Below, one piece after another: positions 17,229-25,118 of a DNA stretch of 33,856 nt (positions are counted from its first letter, which is position 1; each line of letters begins with the position of its first letter). The translations under genes and the position numbers were made by a program. Below the pieces are notes generated by a model. It was given only the letters and a program-made list of their open reading frames with translations. It was not told where the DNA came from and did no database searches. The stretch comes from a virus. The stretch spans positions 1 through 33,856 of the IMG/VR virus record IMGVR_UViG_3300020123_000159; one strand, written 5' to 3'.

Positions 17229-19355
17229 TCAGCCCGGCGGACGCGCCGGCGGGGATGCGACACCGGGGCTACGCGGCGGGGAAGCTTGCCCCGGGCCGGG
17301 AGGCTGCGGCACCCCTGCCGGCCCGGGTGCCGGGCCTGGCCCGGGCCCGGGTCCCTGTAGCGCCATCTGCTGCAGCTGCGCGTTGGCCTGCGCCTGCGCG
17401 GCCTGCATGTGCAGCTCGCAGTGCTGCTCGACCAAGTGCCAGGTCGCCATGTCCTGCCCGAACATCGCCATGTCCTGCAGCTTGCGGTGGATCGGCAGAT
17501 GGATGGCGTGGACGTCGTAGTAGGCGATCGGCATCGGAACGCCGGCCTGCAGGTAGTGGTTCTCGTACTCGGCCTTCTCGCCCGGGTTCTCCACCTGCGA
17601 GTTCGGGAGCTCCAGCGCCTCGCCGGATTCGAACGAGTCCTTGTACCACTGGATCCACGCCGACGGGCTCGACTGCACCGCCGCCGACAACACCGCGGCG
17701 TTCCAGATGTCCGTGACCTTCTGCAGTTCCGCCGCCGGCGAGCGCGGCTTCGCGACGCCCTTGCCGATCTGGACGATGAAGAACGCCGGGGTGCGGGTCG
17801 CGTCGAAGGTGATCGCCTCGAGCCGGTCGTCGTCGCCGGCGAGCGCGATCTGCTTGTCTCGGCCCCAGTAGGTGCGGATGTCGTAGACGGTGTCCTCGAC
17901 GAGCTGCGAGATCGCGCGCTTGCGCTCGAGATAGATCGGCTCGCGCTTCGCGGTGTCGGCCTCGTTCAAGAGTGAGAGCTGCGCGTAGGTCGTGACCCCC
18001 GGGGGGTTCTCGCCACGCCTGGGGCCGGCGATTCCTGAAGCGTGCGCGAGATCCTCCCGGAGTGCTTCGACGTCGCCCTGCATCCAGGGGCCGGGGCCGA
18101 TCCCGTTCACCGGCTGCGGCGCCCGCTCCGACGGGTCGATCTCCACGATCTCGTTCACCAATCCCTGCCGCCGTTTCGCCTCCGAGTTCTTCTGCACGAT
18201 CACGTACGGCATGTTCCGGTCGATGATCTCGTTGATCTGGGTTCGTCTCTTGTTGATGCCCTTCTGCCCGTCCTTGAGGACGTCCATCAGCGCGCGGCTC
18301 CAGAAGCGGCCCGTGACGCGCCACCAGTGGAAGTAGGCGATCCCGGAGCGATGGGTGCCGTCCGGCGCCAGATAGGGCAACGTCTCCTTGTAGTCGAGCA
18401 GCTTCAGGTCGTTGCCGGCGAACGTGATCTCCCGCCCCTGCGGATACTTCTGGGTGGGGCGCTCGTAGTAGCTGAACAGCCAGACGTGGTCACGCAGCCG
18501 GTTCTGCTTCGCGTCACCCTGCATGTAGGTGGAGGCGTTCAGGCTCGGGCTCGAGGTCGAGATCCCCAGCGAGGTCGAGATGTCGTTGTCCTCGGTGAGG
18601 CCGGCCGCCGGAGCCGCGTAGAGCTCCTTCACGTCCGCGAGCAGCGTCGGTCTGACGATCGCCTCCCACGCGAAGCTCTTCTCGTGCACGGCGCCCGGCG
18701 GCACGATGATGTTGAACGCCGACAATGGCTCCCAGCAGATGCGGCCCGCACGCACCGCCTGCATCGTCACCGCCGGGTTCGGGCCGCCGCTCATCAGGTC
18801 GGTGGCCTGCCCGATGTCGAGCACCGGCTTGCCGTCGAGGTGCGGGATGTTCTCGTCCATCACCGGCCCCGAGGTCGGGTCGAAGCGGCAGCGGATCGCT
18901 GCGGTGCCGAGATCGACGACGTAGCGGTCCACTTGCGCGAGCGCGTCGTCGCCGTCCCACTCGTGATCCCACCCGTACGCCAGTGCGCGGTTCAGCTGCT
19001 CCTGGAAGTCCTCCGAGACTTGGTCGTCGCGGCGCAGCATCAGCTCGGGGCGGTCGTTGTCGGAGCCGAGCTCGCCGAGTGCGGTGAGGCGATACTCGGT
19101 GATCACGTCGGCGGTGACGAGCTCGCGGTCGCGGTAACGGGGGTCGAGCTCTTGGATCGTCCTGAGCGTCCTTGTCTGGCCGTGCCAGACCAGCCAGTGC
19201 TGCCCGCTCGCGTAGGCGAGGTTGACCTGCCAGCCGGGCTCGAAGAAACGGCGCCGGTAGTCGCGGCCCTGCTTGATCCGGTCGCGGATCGGCTTCACCA
19301 TCGGCTCGAGCAGCGTCATCTGCCCGTTCGTGTCGGCTAGCGCAAGCGAAGTCAT
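17229..19355 (-). CDS. Portal protein (podovirus-type, 708 aa)
   Basis: The ATG overlaps the stop of the 43-aa zinc-like gene (ATGA). The protein opens with QGRDYRRRFFEPGWQVNLAY and a Trp-rich segment (ASGQHWLVWHGQTRTL). Long helices follow, including a DGQKGINKRRTQINEIID segment like the portal stem and crown helices. It ends with a Gln/Ala helix and a Pro/Gly-rich tail (PGPGPAPGPAGVPQPPGPG). Length (~700 aa), position after terminase and before capsid, and segment order match podoviral portals, the dodecameric channel for DNA packaging and exit. The Pro/Gly tail would hang free. Confidence 0.85.
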   Translation of the reverse strand: MTSLALADTNGQMTLLEPMVKPIRDRIKQGRDYRRRFFEPGWQVNLAYASGQHWLVWHGQTRTLRTIQELDPRYRDRELVTADVITEYRLTALGELGSDNDRPELMLRRDDQVSEDFQEQLNRALAYGWDHEWDGDDALAQVDRYVVDLGTAAIRCRFDPTSGPVMDENIPHLDGKPVLDIGQATDLMSGGPNPAVTMQAVRAGRICWEPLSAFNIIVPPGAVHEKSFAWEAIVRPTLLADVKELYAAPAAGLTEDNDISTSLGISTSSPSLNASTYMQGDAKQNRLRDHVWLFSYYERPTQKYPQGREITFAGNDLKLLDYKETLPYLAPDGTHRSGIAYFHWWRVTGRFWSRALMDVLKDGQKGINKRRTQINEIIDRNMPYVIVQKNSEAKRRQGLVNEIVEIDPSERAPQPVNGIGPGPWMQGDVEALREDLAHASGIAGPRRGENPPGVTTYAQLSLLNEADTAKREPIYLERKRAISQLVEDTVYDIRTYWGRDKQIALAGDDDRLEAITFDATRTPAFFIVQIGKGVAKPRSPAAELQKVTDIWNAAVLSAAVQSSPSAWIQWYKDSFESGEALELPNSQVENPGEKAEYENHYLQAGVPMPIAYYDVHAIHLPIHRKLQDMAMFGQDMATWHLVEQHCELHMQAAQAQANAQLQQMALQGPGPGPGPAPGPAGVPQPPGPGQASPPRSPGVASPPARPPG

Positions 19356-19483
19356 ACGCTCTTGAGTCTCGGCTGTGAGTGCTCGCCCTTGATGTGGAAC
19401 GAGTTGCACGACGAGCACCACTCAAACAGCACCGGCTTGCCGTCGCGGTAGTTCCACGCGACGGGCGGCGGGACATAACTCAT
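19352..19483 (-). CDS. 43-aa small protein with CxxC zinc-like motif
   Basis: Too short for usual ORF cut-offs, but has AAGGAG 5 bases before its ATG and couples to the portal start (ATGA). The product MSYVPPPVAWNYRDGKPVLF is followed by EWCSSCNSFHIKGEHSQP. CSSC with two nearby histidines could bind one zinc. Function unknown; the tight coupling suggests it is made with the portal. Confidence 0.7.
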   Translation of the reverse strand: MSYVPPPVAWNYRDGKPVLFEWCSSCNSFHIKGEHSQPRLKSV

Positions 19484-19492
19484 GGCGGCTCC

Positions 19493-19723
19493 TTAGTAGT
19501 TCTGCAGGACGCCGGGCTCGAGCTCGCCGTAGTCGAGCGGCTCCTCGGCGATCGGCAGGTCCGCCGGCGGCGGCTCCCACGTCCGGCCGGCGAGGAACAT
19601 CACCTTGTTCAACAGGAGGTCGCGCTCGCGCGCCTGTTGCCGTAGCAGTGACCGCACGAGCCCGGCGAACACGACGGCGAGCGCGACGAGTGCGAGCGCC
19701 TCGACGAGCGCGACGTAGATCAC
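19493..19723 (-). CDS. 76-aa single-span membrane protein
   Basis: One N-terminal hydrophobic helix (YVALVEALALVALAVVFAGL), then a basic helix (RSLLRQQARERDLLLNK) and an acidic Pro-rich end (PPPADLPIAEEPLDYGELEPG). It lies among small genes between terminase and portal. The topology would place the charged tail in the cytoplasm. It is coupled by a 4-base overlap to the preceding gene. Function unknown. Confidence 0.65.
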   Translation of the reverse strand: MIYVALVEALALVALAVVFAGLVRSLLRQQARERDLLLNKVMFLAGRTWEPPPADLPIAEEPLDYGELEPGVLQNY

Positions 19724-19983
19724 TCGCCGAGCTCGGGATCGAGCGGCTCGGTCGCCCAGCCGACCCGGTGCAAGCGGCCCTCGAGCCGGTCGACGCGCTC
19801 GGTCAGCTCGCGCACGAGCACGATCAGCTCGTCGATCGCCATCTCCGCGAGCGAGTTGTAGCCCTGCGTCATCGCGGCCTGCTGGTGGACCCAGGTCGCG
19901 TCCCGGAGCGTGCGCAGCGCGGGCCGGTCGAGCTTCGCCGGGTCGTGCTCCAGAAGCAGCGAGCGGTCGGTGCGGTAGTTCAC
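19720..19983 (-). CDS. 87-aa helical hypothetical protein
   Basis: The GTG overlaps the stop of the acidic 123-aa gene (GTGA). The product (NYRTDRSLLLEHDPAKLDRP, then a MTQGYNSLAEMAIDELIVLV helix and RELTERVDRLEGRLHRVG coiled coil) looks like a small oligomerising helical protein. It is part of the small-gene run between terminase and portal. The larger frame upstream is a shadow of the acidic gene. Confidence 0.65.
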   Translation of the reverse strand: MNYRTDRSLLLEHDPAKLDRPALRTLRDATWVHQQAAMTQGYNSLAEMAIDELIVLVRELTERVDRLEGRLHRVGWATEPLDPELGE

Positions 19984-20351
19984 TTGCCCGACTTCGTCGT
20001 GGCGGGCGTCTTCTTCGACTCGGGCTCGTCGGCGCTCTCGGCCTCCTCCGCCGCGGCCTCCTCGTCCTCCTGCCGCTGCTGCTCGATCTTCTGCTGCTCC
20101 TTCTCCGCCGCGTCGGCGTCCTTCTTCGCCTGCTGCTCCTCGTGCGGGGTGAGCAGGCTGATCCCCGTTGCGCGCGCGAGCTTCTGGAACTTCCACGCGT
20201 TCTGCTCGTCCTGGCTCATCTGCGTCTCGGTGAACTGAACCTCGATCGTCGGCTGCGGCAAGGTGCCCGGCGCCGGCTTCGTCTCGGTCGACGGGTCGAC
20301 CGGCTTCGTCTTCACCACGGTCGAGGTGTCCGGGTCTGTGTCTACGGTCAT
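19980..20351 (-). CDS. 123-aa acidic, disordered/coiled-coil protein
   Basis: A good ribosome site (GAGGAGG) precedes the ATG. The first ~45 residues are Thr/Pro/Asp-rich (TVDTDPDTSTVVKTKPVDP). The middle (QMSQDEQNAWKFQKLARATG) could fold. The rest is Glu/Gln/Ala-rich helix (AEKEQQKIEQQRQEDEEAAA). The composition resembles scaffold-like or packaging accessory proteins, but the dedicated scaffold-like gene is nearer the capsid. Function unknown. Confidence 0.6.
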   Translation of the reverse strand: MTVDTDPDTSTVVKTKPVDPSTETKPAPGTLPQPTIEVQFTETQMSQDEQNAWKFQKLARATGISLLTPHEEQQAKKDADAAEKEQQKIEQQRQEDEEAAAEEAESADEPESKKTPATTKSGK

Positions 20352-20368
20352 CGTGTCCTCCTCGTTAG

Positions 20369-20776
20369 CTAGTTGACGGCGGCCATGTCCATGCTCGAGA
20401 TCGCATGTACCTGGCCCATCTGCTGCCTGTGGAGCGCGATCTCCCCGGTGAGCTGCTCGATGTAGCCCTCGAGTGCCGAGAGTTTCTCCTCGCGCTTCCC
20501 GGCGATCGTCGTCATCCGGTCGATGATCTCCTGCCGCTCGCTCACTTCCTTCTCGGCGTGCGCGAGTTGGTCGGCGGCGTGCTCGAGCCTGTCCATCTCG
20601 GCGCCCTTCGCGATCCCCAGTGCGCGCGCCAGTCGCTTGGTGCATTGCAGGCAGACGTAGACGTGACCGTAGGCGTCCTTGACCAAGTGAGTGTCGACGA
20701 GCGGCGCCTTCTGGCTGCCGCACAGGCACATCGCCGGGAAGTCGGTCGGCGTCTCGATCCTCTCGTACTCGCGCAC
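20369..20776 (-). CDS. Zinc-ribbon plus coiled-coil protein (135 aa)
   Basis: The GTG start has GAGGAG just upstream and the gene follows the terminase with 9 bases between. The N-terminus has two Cys pairs (MCLCG and YVCLQC) about 25 residues apart, forming a likely zinc ribbon. A long coiled coil follows (HAADQLAHAEKEVSERQEII and further). Such small metal-binding helical proteins may help packaging or head assembly, but no family is certain. Confidence 0.65.
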   Translation of the reverse strand: MREYERIETPTDFPAMCLCGSQKAPLVDTHLVKDAYGHVYVCLQCTKRLARALGIAKGAEMDRLEHAADQLAHAEKEVSERQEIIDRMTTIAGKREEKLSALEGYIEQLTGEIALHRQQMGQVHAISSMDMAAVN

Positions 20777-20785
20777 TTGCTCTCC

Positions 20786-22324
20786 TCAGGTTGTGTAGCT
20801 CGGGCGGGCGTCCTGCTCGCGCTCCCAGCGCTCGTCCATCGCCTTCAGGAGCTCCGAGCGCATCCAGCGCTCCGCCGCCGCCGGGTCGTTCTCGAACGTC
20901 TCCTCGGGCTCACTGCTCGCACCGGGTCTACTCATTGCGCCGTAGCGGCAAGCCGCATGGGCGTGGCCGTGCGCGCCCTCCCACTTGACCGCAACCGCCT
21001 CCAGTGGATGCGGGCCACTGGTCGGCCCGGGTTCACTGGTTTCCAGTGGCGCGTCCTTCAGTTGCTCGATCAGGTTCACGCAGCGGTCACTGACGAACAA
21101 CCTTGGTGCGGGACTCTCGCCCGCGCGCTGGTGCCAACTCGGGTAGCGGCGGCCATCCTCCATCCGCAGTAGCTCACTGAGCCTGAGGTAGCCCGCCTTG
21201 CGGTCATTGTTCGCGCGTACAAGTGACACTCCACTGTCGTGGAACTCGTCGGCACTGTTCGCCTCCCGGCCGAACTTGTTCGTGACGCCCTTGCCGATCC
21301 ACAGTGACGGGTCGGCCCAGCAGACACTCGAGCGCCACCACTTGCGCCGCGCGAGGATCTTCGGCGCGATCTCGCTGGGCAGGCCCGGCTCGTAGAACTC
21401 GTCGTAGATGACCGCGTTTCCATCGTAGTCAACGCACCACGCGAGCCAGCAGGTCGGGTTGTTGCTCCCGTAGTCGGCGCTCTCGAAGCGCTCGAACGTG
21501 GACGGCGGCTCCCAGGCGCCATGCACGACGTGGTAGTGCTCGCTGAAGCGGTAGGCGAGCCCCTCGTCCTCGAGCAGCTCGGCGTCGAGCTCCTGCCTGC
21601 CTAGTCGGGTTCCTTCGTAGCGCCGGATGATTGCAGTGGCGAACGCGGGGGCCAGGTTACTGAGATTGTCGTAAGTGGTGCCGTGAGTGACGACGCAGTG
21701 TTCATCTCGTACGAGATCACGTATGAGTCGAATCGGCTTGGGGGTGGTGGTGACACACGCTCGAGGGTCAGGACCCAACCGAAGGCCGAGCATCGCCATG
21801 TCCCACGTCTCCTGCGGATACTGCCAAGCCGCGATCTCATCGGCCCAAAGTGCTTCACACTGAAGTCCTCTCACGCCCTCGGGGTCCTCGCCGGTGCGGA
21901 ACTCGCTGATCGCCCCATTGGGCCACTTGAGCACCCGCTTGGTCGCCTGGTACTCCGGGCGCTCGTGCCTCGGGCAAACCGCGAGGATCCCCGACTCGCC
22001 CTCGATCATCACCGAGCGCATGTCGCCGGCGTCCTTGCCCAACAGGGCAACCCGCTCGTGCGCCTTGACCTTCTCGCGAACCCACTCCGCACCGACCCGG
22101 GTCTTCCCGAACCCGCGGCCCGCCATCACGAGCCAGAAGCGCCACTCGCCCTCAGGCTCGAGCTGGTTCGGCCTCGCCTGCCAGTTGCGCCACTGCCAGG
22201 CGAGCGCGGCCTTCGCCTCGTTGGAGAGCGTGCTCTCCAGGCTCTCCCGCTCCTCCGCCGGCAGCGCTGCGAACTGCTGCAGCGGCGACAGCCTCGGTGA
22301 AGCGATCGATCGCGTCGGAGACAT
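20786..22324 (-). CDS. terL: Terminase large subunit (packaging ATPase/nuclease)
   Basis: This 512-aa protein powers DNA translocation into the prohead and cuts concatemers. Walker A is AGRGFGKT (residues 68-75), preceded by the adenine-binding-type RPNQLEPEGEWRFWLV. Walker B with catalytic Glu is ALWADE (158-163). A C-terminal RNase H-like nuclease begins with ESADYGSNNP (Asp284). The ATG at 22324 has GGAGG 9 bases upstream, so it is well supported even though it lies 173 bases inside the upstream gene. No intein or interruption is seen. Confidence 0.93.
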   Translation of the reverse strand: MSPTRSIASPRLSPLQQFAALPAEERESLESTLSNEAKAALAWQWRNWQARPNQLEPEGEWRFWLVMAGRGFGKTRVGAEWVREKVKAHERVALLGKDAGDMRSVMIEGESGILAVCPRHERPEYQATKRVLKWPNGAISEFRTGEDPEGVRGLQCEALWADEIAAWQYPQETWDMAMLGLRLGPDPRACVTTTPKPIRLIRDLVRDEHCVVTHGTTYDNLSNLAPAFATAIIRRYEGTRLGRQELDAELLEDEGLAYRFSEHYHVVHGAWEPPSTFERFESADYGSNNPTCWLAWCVDYDGNAVIYDEFYEPGLPSEIAPKILARRKWWRSSVCWADPSLWIGKGVTNKFGREANSADEFHDSGVSLVRANNDRKAGYLRLSELLRMEDGRRYPSWHQRAGESPAPRLFVSDRCVNLIEQLKDAPLETSEPGPTSGPHPLEAVAVKWEGAHGHAHAACRYGAMSRPGASSEPEETFENDPAAAERWMRSELLKAMDERWEREQDARPSYTT

Positions 22325-22688
22325 CGCTCTTCACCTCCAGCTCGCCGCTCACCTGCACCTGCGCCGCCTGGTAGGCGGGCTGCCAACGCCGCGCCCAGAA
22401 CTGCTTCATCGAGTCGCTCGCGTCCGGCTTGAACGCTATCGGCACCCCGTCCTTGCGGACGGTGACGTCGTCCTCGACCACCCGGTCGGCCACGTAGCCC
22501 CTGAGCTCCCGGCTCAGCGCGAGCACCGCCTGGTGGCGCTCGTAGTCCTGCTTGCGGAAGCCCGAGGTCGCCATGTTCCGGGCTCGTGCCGCCTGGACGA
22601 AATCCTCGCCGGCCGCGACCCGGCGCTCCCAGTCGGCCCAGTCCGCCGGGGACGGGTCACGCCTGAGTTTGACCATCGCCTCGCTCAT
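22152..22688 (-). CDS. Putative terminase small subunit (178 aa)
   Basis: The ATG overlaps the stop of the 61-aa gene (ATGA). The N-terminal helical part (DWERRVAAGEDFVQAARARN then MATSGFRKQDYERHQAVLAL) resembles the DNA-binding helices of small terminases. The gene directly precedes and overlaps terL by 173 bases. The C-terminal ~55 residues, read inside terL, are Ala/Gly/Glu-rich and may be disordered. A small terminase would recognise the packaging site and regulate TerL. The call rests mainly on gene order and helical content. Confidence 0.62.
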   Translation of the reverse strand: MSEAMVKLRRDPSPADWADWERRVAAGEDFVQAARARNMATSGFRKQDYERHQAVLALSRELRGYVADRVVEDDVTVRKDGVPIAFKPDASDSMKQFWARRWQPAYQAAQVQVSGELEVKSDVSDAIDRFTEAVAAAAVRSAAGGGAGEPGEHALQRGEGRARLAVAQLAGEAEPARA

Positions 22689-22870
22689 CTCCCGGCCTCC
22701 ACAGGCATCCGCGTCAACGTGAGCCTGATGTCGAGCAGCCGGTCGATCTCCACGAGAACCTCCCCACGCTCGGCTCCGTCGAGCCGGGGGAGCGCCATTC
22801 CAAGCACCCAGAGCGCCTCGTCCACTTGCGGCAGGGAGAGCGGGCTCCAACGCACGAGCGTCCGGGGCAC
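22685..22870 (-). CDS. 61-aa hypothetical protein
   Basis: GGGAGG with a 5-base spacer favours the GTG at 22870. The product (VPRTLVRWSPLSLPQVDEAL then VLGMALPRLDGAERGEVLVE) is helical and of unknown family. It overlaps the small terminase start, so the two are probably translated together. Confidence 0.6.
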   Translation of the reverse strand: MPRTLVRWSPLSLPQVDEALWVLGMALPRLDGAERGEVLVEIDRLLDIRLTLTRMPVEAGR

Positions 22871-22939
22871 GGTCACCTCCCACTTTTGAGCGCAGACGGC
22901 CACTTTGTGCCCGCGATTGTACGGACGCTCGCGCCGTTG

Positions 22940-23482
22940 TCAAACGAGCATCTGCTCCGGAAGCATCGGCTCGTGCTCGAGGCGCCAGTGGCTCGCAAGC
23001 CAGGCAACCCCCTGCTCGACCCTCGCCGGGTTCGACTTGTCGCCCTGGCGCTCCATGCGCCTCTCGGTGACCGTGACGTGCTTCCCATGCTTCGTTTTCC
23101 GCCGCACATAGACGGTTTTTGCCGTCCAGGTCACGGCCAGAAAATGCTCATTGACGTGCCACCAGAGGGGGCGCTCGCGCTCCCTCATCGCTCGCAGCAG
23201 ACGCTCCAACTCCCTGACGTCCCCCGTGTAGGTCGGAGGCATCCCCGGCACCCCCTCGACCCCCGAGCTCGCACCCGTCCGCCACGGATCCACGAGGTCG
23301 TCGTAGCGCTCCAGCAAGGCCACGAGCGCCAGTTCGCGGACGGTCACCGGCGCATCATCCGGGAAACGGCGGACGGCCGGAGGGCTGCCTCTCGACGCGT
23401 GACGCAACGGGACTCCGCCGTCGCCGCGGCACTCCCCCCTGCCCCCCCTGCCCGGGTCGCCGTCACCAGTCGATGTCCGCAT
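22940..23482 (-). CDS. 180-aa hypothetical protein of the replication-packaging block
   Basis: The likely ATG at 23482 overlaps the end of the upstream gene by 20 bases. The first ~45 residues are Gly/Arg-rich and low complexity, so the true start could be the later GTG in front of TVRELALVALLERYDD. The C-terminal part (LWWHVNEHFLAVTWTAKTVY, then basic RRKTKHGKHVTVTERRMERQG and ending LEHEPMLPEQM) has clear folded character and strong positive charge, as in nucleic-acid-binding proteins. No named family. Confidence 0.6.
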   Translation of the reverse strand: MRTSTGDGDPGRGGRGECRGDGGVPLRHASRGSPPAVRRFPDDAPVTVRELALVALLERYDDLVDPWRTGASSGVEGVPGMPPTYTGDVRELERLLRAMRERERPLWWHVNEHFLAVTWTAKTVYVRRKTKHGKHVTVTERRMERQGDKSNPARVEQGVAWLASHWRLEHEPMLPEQMLV

Positions 23483-23990
23483 CGACGCTCGCAGCGACGG
23501 CGGCGAGCGGAGCGCTAACACGCGTTAGAGGCAGGCTCGAATGGCTTGAATGCTCGCTTTCTGCGTGGTGTGCGTCGCTTGTGCGCTCGGTGCCTAGGCC
23601 ATGCATAGCCAAATGGGCCTGCTTCCAGCGCTCGGCACGCTCGAGCTGCTCACGCTCGACCTGGACGCCGAGCGGACGCACGGAGCGCCAGATCTCGACG
23701 AGCCGATCGTCGACGGGCCAGCGACGGGAGGCTAGCTCGTCTCGGATCTCGTCCTCGGTCTGGTGCAGGTAGCCCACCTTGCGGATGTAGCGCTCGGCTT
23801 GTATGCGCGCGTTGTCAGTTACGGCACCAGGAATGATTCCCGAGCGAACCCCGGCGAGAAACCACCCGACGGGCGAGCGGAGCCCGTGGGCGGAGCTGAG
23901 CGCCGAAAGCCACGCCTCAACGAGCACAGGCTCGAGGTCTTCGATCTCCGCAAGTTGACTCGGCGTCAGCCCCAGCTCAGCAAGTGTCAT
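23463..23990 (-). CDS. Replication-associated protein (175 aa)
   Basis: The ATG overlaps the initiator stop (ATGA). The sequence (LTPSQLAEIEDLEPVLVEAW, SPVGWFLAGVRSGIIPG, RIQAERYIRKVGYLHQTEDE) resembles the helical C-terminal segments seen in phage and plasmid replication proteins (the SP-GWFL-type element). The C-terminus is Ser/His-rich (HHAESEHSSHSSLPL) and low complexity. Coupled to the initiator gene, it may load helicase or contact host replication factors. This is inferred from context and a short motif only. Confidence 0.55.
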   Translation of the reverse strand: MTLAELGLTPSQLAEIEDLEPVLVEAWLSALSSAHGLRSPVGWFLAGVRSGIIPGAVTDNARIQAERYIRKVGYLHQTEDEIRDELASRRWPVDDRLVEIWRSVRPLGVQVEREQLERAERWKQAHLAMHGLGTERTSDAHHAESEHSSHSSLPLTRVSAPLAAVAASVDADIDW

Positions 23991-24469
23991 GGCATCTCCC
24001 TCGGTGAGTAGTTGATCTTGTCGAAGTCGAAGGTCTCTTCGTCGTTCGCGCGCGACGGCGAACCTTCAAATAACGCAAAACCAAGATCTTGAACTTCGTG
24101 TACTTCGTGTTCTTTGCTCTTCTCTGTCTCTGCCTCTTCACGCGCGCGTGAGGTGACAACATCTTGGCGCCGCGGTGTTTGCGCGTATTCAATGAATCCC
24201 TTGCGTTCAAGCCAATCCAGTTGTTGCTTCGTGACTCTGAGGCGTAACCGAGCCGAGAGCGAGCGTGTATCGAGGCGTAACCGAGCGTTACTCGAGGCGT
24301 ACTCGAGCCAGAGTCCGTGGAGCAGCGCGCGAGTGCCCGGGGGCAGGCTCAAGTAGTTGTCGTCATGGAGCAGCTGGGTCAGGTTTTTGATCCATGGCGG
24401 GTTGCGATTTCGGTAGTACTGGAACCTGCGCCAGTTGGTGACGACGATGTAGAGATCGCCGTCCGTCAT
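23987..24469 (-). CDS. Phage replication initiator (winged-helix, O/DnaT-like N-terminus)
   Basis: The ATG overlaps the HNH stop (ATGA). The first ~100 residues (TNWRRFQYYRNRNPPWIKNL, LSLPPGTRALLHGLWLEYAS, SARLRLRVTKQQLDWLERKG) are the winged-helix layout of phage replisome organisers. The end is acidic and low in G+C compared with the rest of the window. Three iteron-like repeats lie inside codons ~54-77, as lambda's origin lies inside gene O. It would bind the origin and recruit helicase. The family is recognised by pattern, the role by the iterons and neighbours. Confidence 0.7.
   Translation of the reverse strand: MTDGDLYIVVTNWRRFQYYRNRNPPWIKNLTQLLHDDNYLSLPPGTRALLHGLWLEYASSNARLRLDTRSLSARLRLRVTKQQLDWLERKGFIEYAQTPRRQDVVTSRAREEAETEKSKEHEVHEVQDLGFALFEGSPSRANDEETFDFDKINYSPREMP
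24060..24308. other. Candidate origin of replication: three phased iterons plus AT-richer stretch
   Basis: GAGGCGTAACCGAGC occurs at 24239-24253 and 24272-24286, with a variant GAGGCGTACTCGAGC at 24294-24308. Start-to-start distances are 33 and 22 bases, near whole turns of the helix. The adjoining 24060-24215 is visibly richer in A and T than the rest of the genome and could be the unwinding element. All lies inside the initiator gene. Confidence 0.5.
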
Positions 24470-24750
24470 GACGGCACCGGTAGCGGCGTCCAGGTCTTGT
24501 CCTTCTTCTCGAGGTTGCAGCTCTCGCACGCGAGCACAAGATTCGCCGGGTGATCGGCGCCGCCCCTGGAATGAGGGACGATGTGGTCTATGCAGCCTCG
24601 ATTGCGCCAGTAGCCGGACGCTTCGCTGTAGGTCCAGTACGTCCAGTATTTGCCGCTAGCGATCCGGCCGCAGTAGCGGCAAAGCCCCTTGTCGCGCTGG
24701 ACGATGTAGTCGCGCGTTGTCTTGCGGATCGTGCGCCGTTTGCGCTTCAT
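24466..24750 (-). CDS. HNH endonuclease-fold protein (94 aa)
   Basis: The ATG at 24750 gives MKRKRRTIRKTTRDYIVQRD; the longer frame to 24849 runs into the promoter region. The structural zinc cysteines are C24 and C27 (LCRYCG) and C75 and C78 (ACESCN). The HNH catalytic core is D55-H56 and H60 in CIDHIVPHSRGG, with N70. HNH proteins of this size are nicking or double-strand endonucleases, often next to terminase in phages where they assist packaging. Here it is first in the replication-packaging block. The stop overlaps the initiator start. Confidence 0.87.
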   Translation of the reverse strand: MKRKRRTIRKTTRDYIVQRDKGLCRYCGRIASGKYWTYWTYSEASGYWRNRGCIDHIVPHSRGGADHPANLVLACESCNLEKKDKTWTPLPVPS

Positions 24751-24818
24751 GCCGGCGGCCGCTTTCCGTGAGTGTCGAGTCCACAGAGGCGGGCCGCCGA
24801 CACTCGCGAGCCTACCCG

Positions 24819-24849
24819 AAGGTACTGATTTCGCCCTCTGGCTTGACAA
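24819..24849 (-). promoter_or_regulatory. Possible minus-strand promoter for the replication-packaging block
   Basis: TTGTCA (24849-24844 on the minus strand) and TACCTT (24824-24819) are separated by 19 bases. The -35 overlaps the plus-strand -35 of the divergent cassette promoter. The spacing is longer than ideal and the -10 is poor, so this is a weak call. It is the only pair I see before the gene at 24750. Confidence 0.3.
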
Positions 24850-24871
24850 GCGCGCATGTCAGGAGTATGGT
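24843..24871 (+). promoter_or_regulatory. Sigma70-type promoter of the small-gene cassette
   Basis: TTGACA at 24843-24848, a 17-base spacer and TATGGT at 24866-24871 form a near-consensus promoter 38 bases before the ATG at 24909. An inverted element (GTGGA-CTCG/CGAG-TCCAC, 24870-24889) covers the start of transcription and may be an operator. Confidence 0.8.
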
Positions 24872-24878
24872 GGATCTC

Positions 24879-24900
24879 GTCGAGTCCACTACACGAGGAG
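24879..24900 (+). repeat. 22-bp leader repeat, copy 1
   Basis: This leader sequence, ending in the ribosome site gaggag, recurs exactly at 25552-25573 before the gene at 25578. Its first 11 bases (GTCGAGTCCAC) also occur at 24774-24784. It carries one arm of the inverted element at the promoter. Confidence 0.85.
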
Positions 24901-24908
24901 TTCGTGAG

Positions 24909-25118
24909 ATGAAGAGCACTGAGCACGACCGCGGGATGCTGCTTCTGGCGCTCGCTTGGGCGCGGCAGGATGCGCGCGCCGCACGCAAGGGAAGCGCCGA
25001 GCAGCACGACGCCGCGAGCCGCGGCGGACGGATCGTCTACACGTTGAAGACCTCGCACGGCATGAGCGAAGGCGAGATCGACTCGGCGCTTAGCGCGATG
25101 CCCGGGGCGGTGAGCTAG
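24909..25118 (+). CDS. 69-aa hypothetical protein, first gene of cassette
   Basis: The ATG follows gaggag in the repeated leader, under the near-consensus promoter. The product (MKSTEHDRGMLLLALAWARQ, then basic DARAARKGSAEQHDAASRGG and a small C-terminal domain) is not recognised. The C-terminal YTLKTSHGMSEGEIDSALSA could be a short three-helix fold. The TAG abuts the next ATG directly, so the first three genes form a packed unit. Confidence 0.7.
   Translation: MKSTEHDRGMLLLALAWARQDARAARKGSAEQHDAASRGGRIVYTLKTSHGMSEGEIDSALSAMPGAVS

Noticed and set aside
18042-19340. 432-codon plus-strand open frame
   Set aside because: Antisense to the portal gene, with Arg/Val/Leu-rich translation and no motif.
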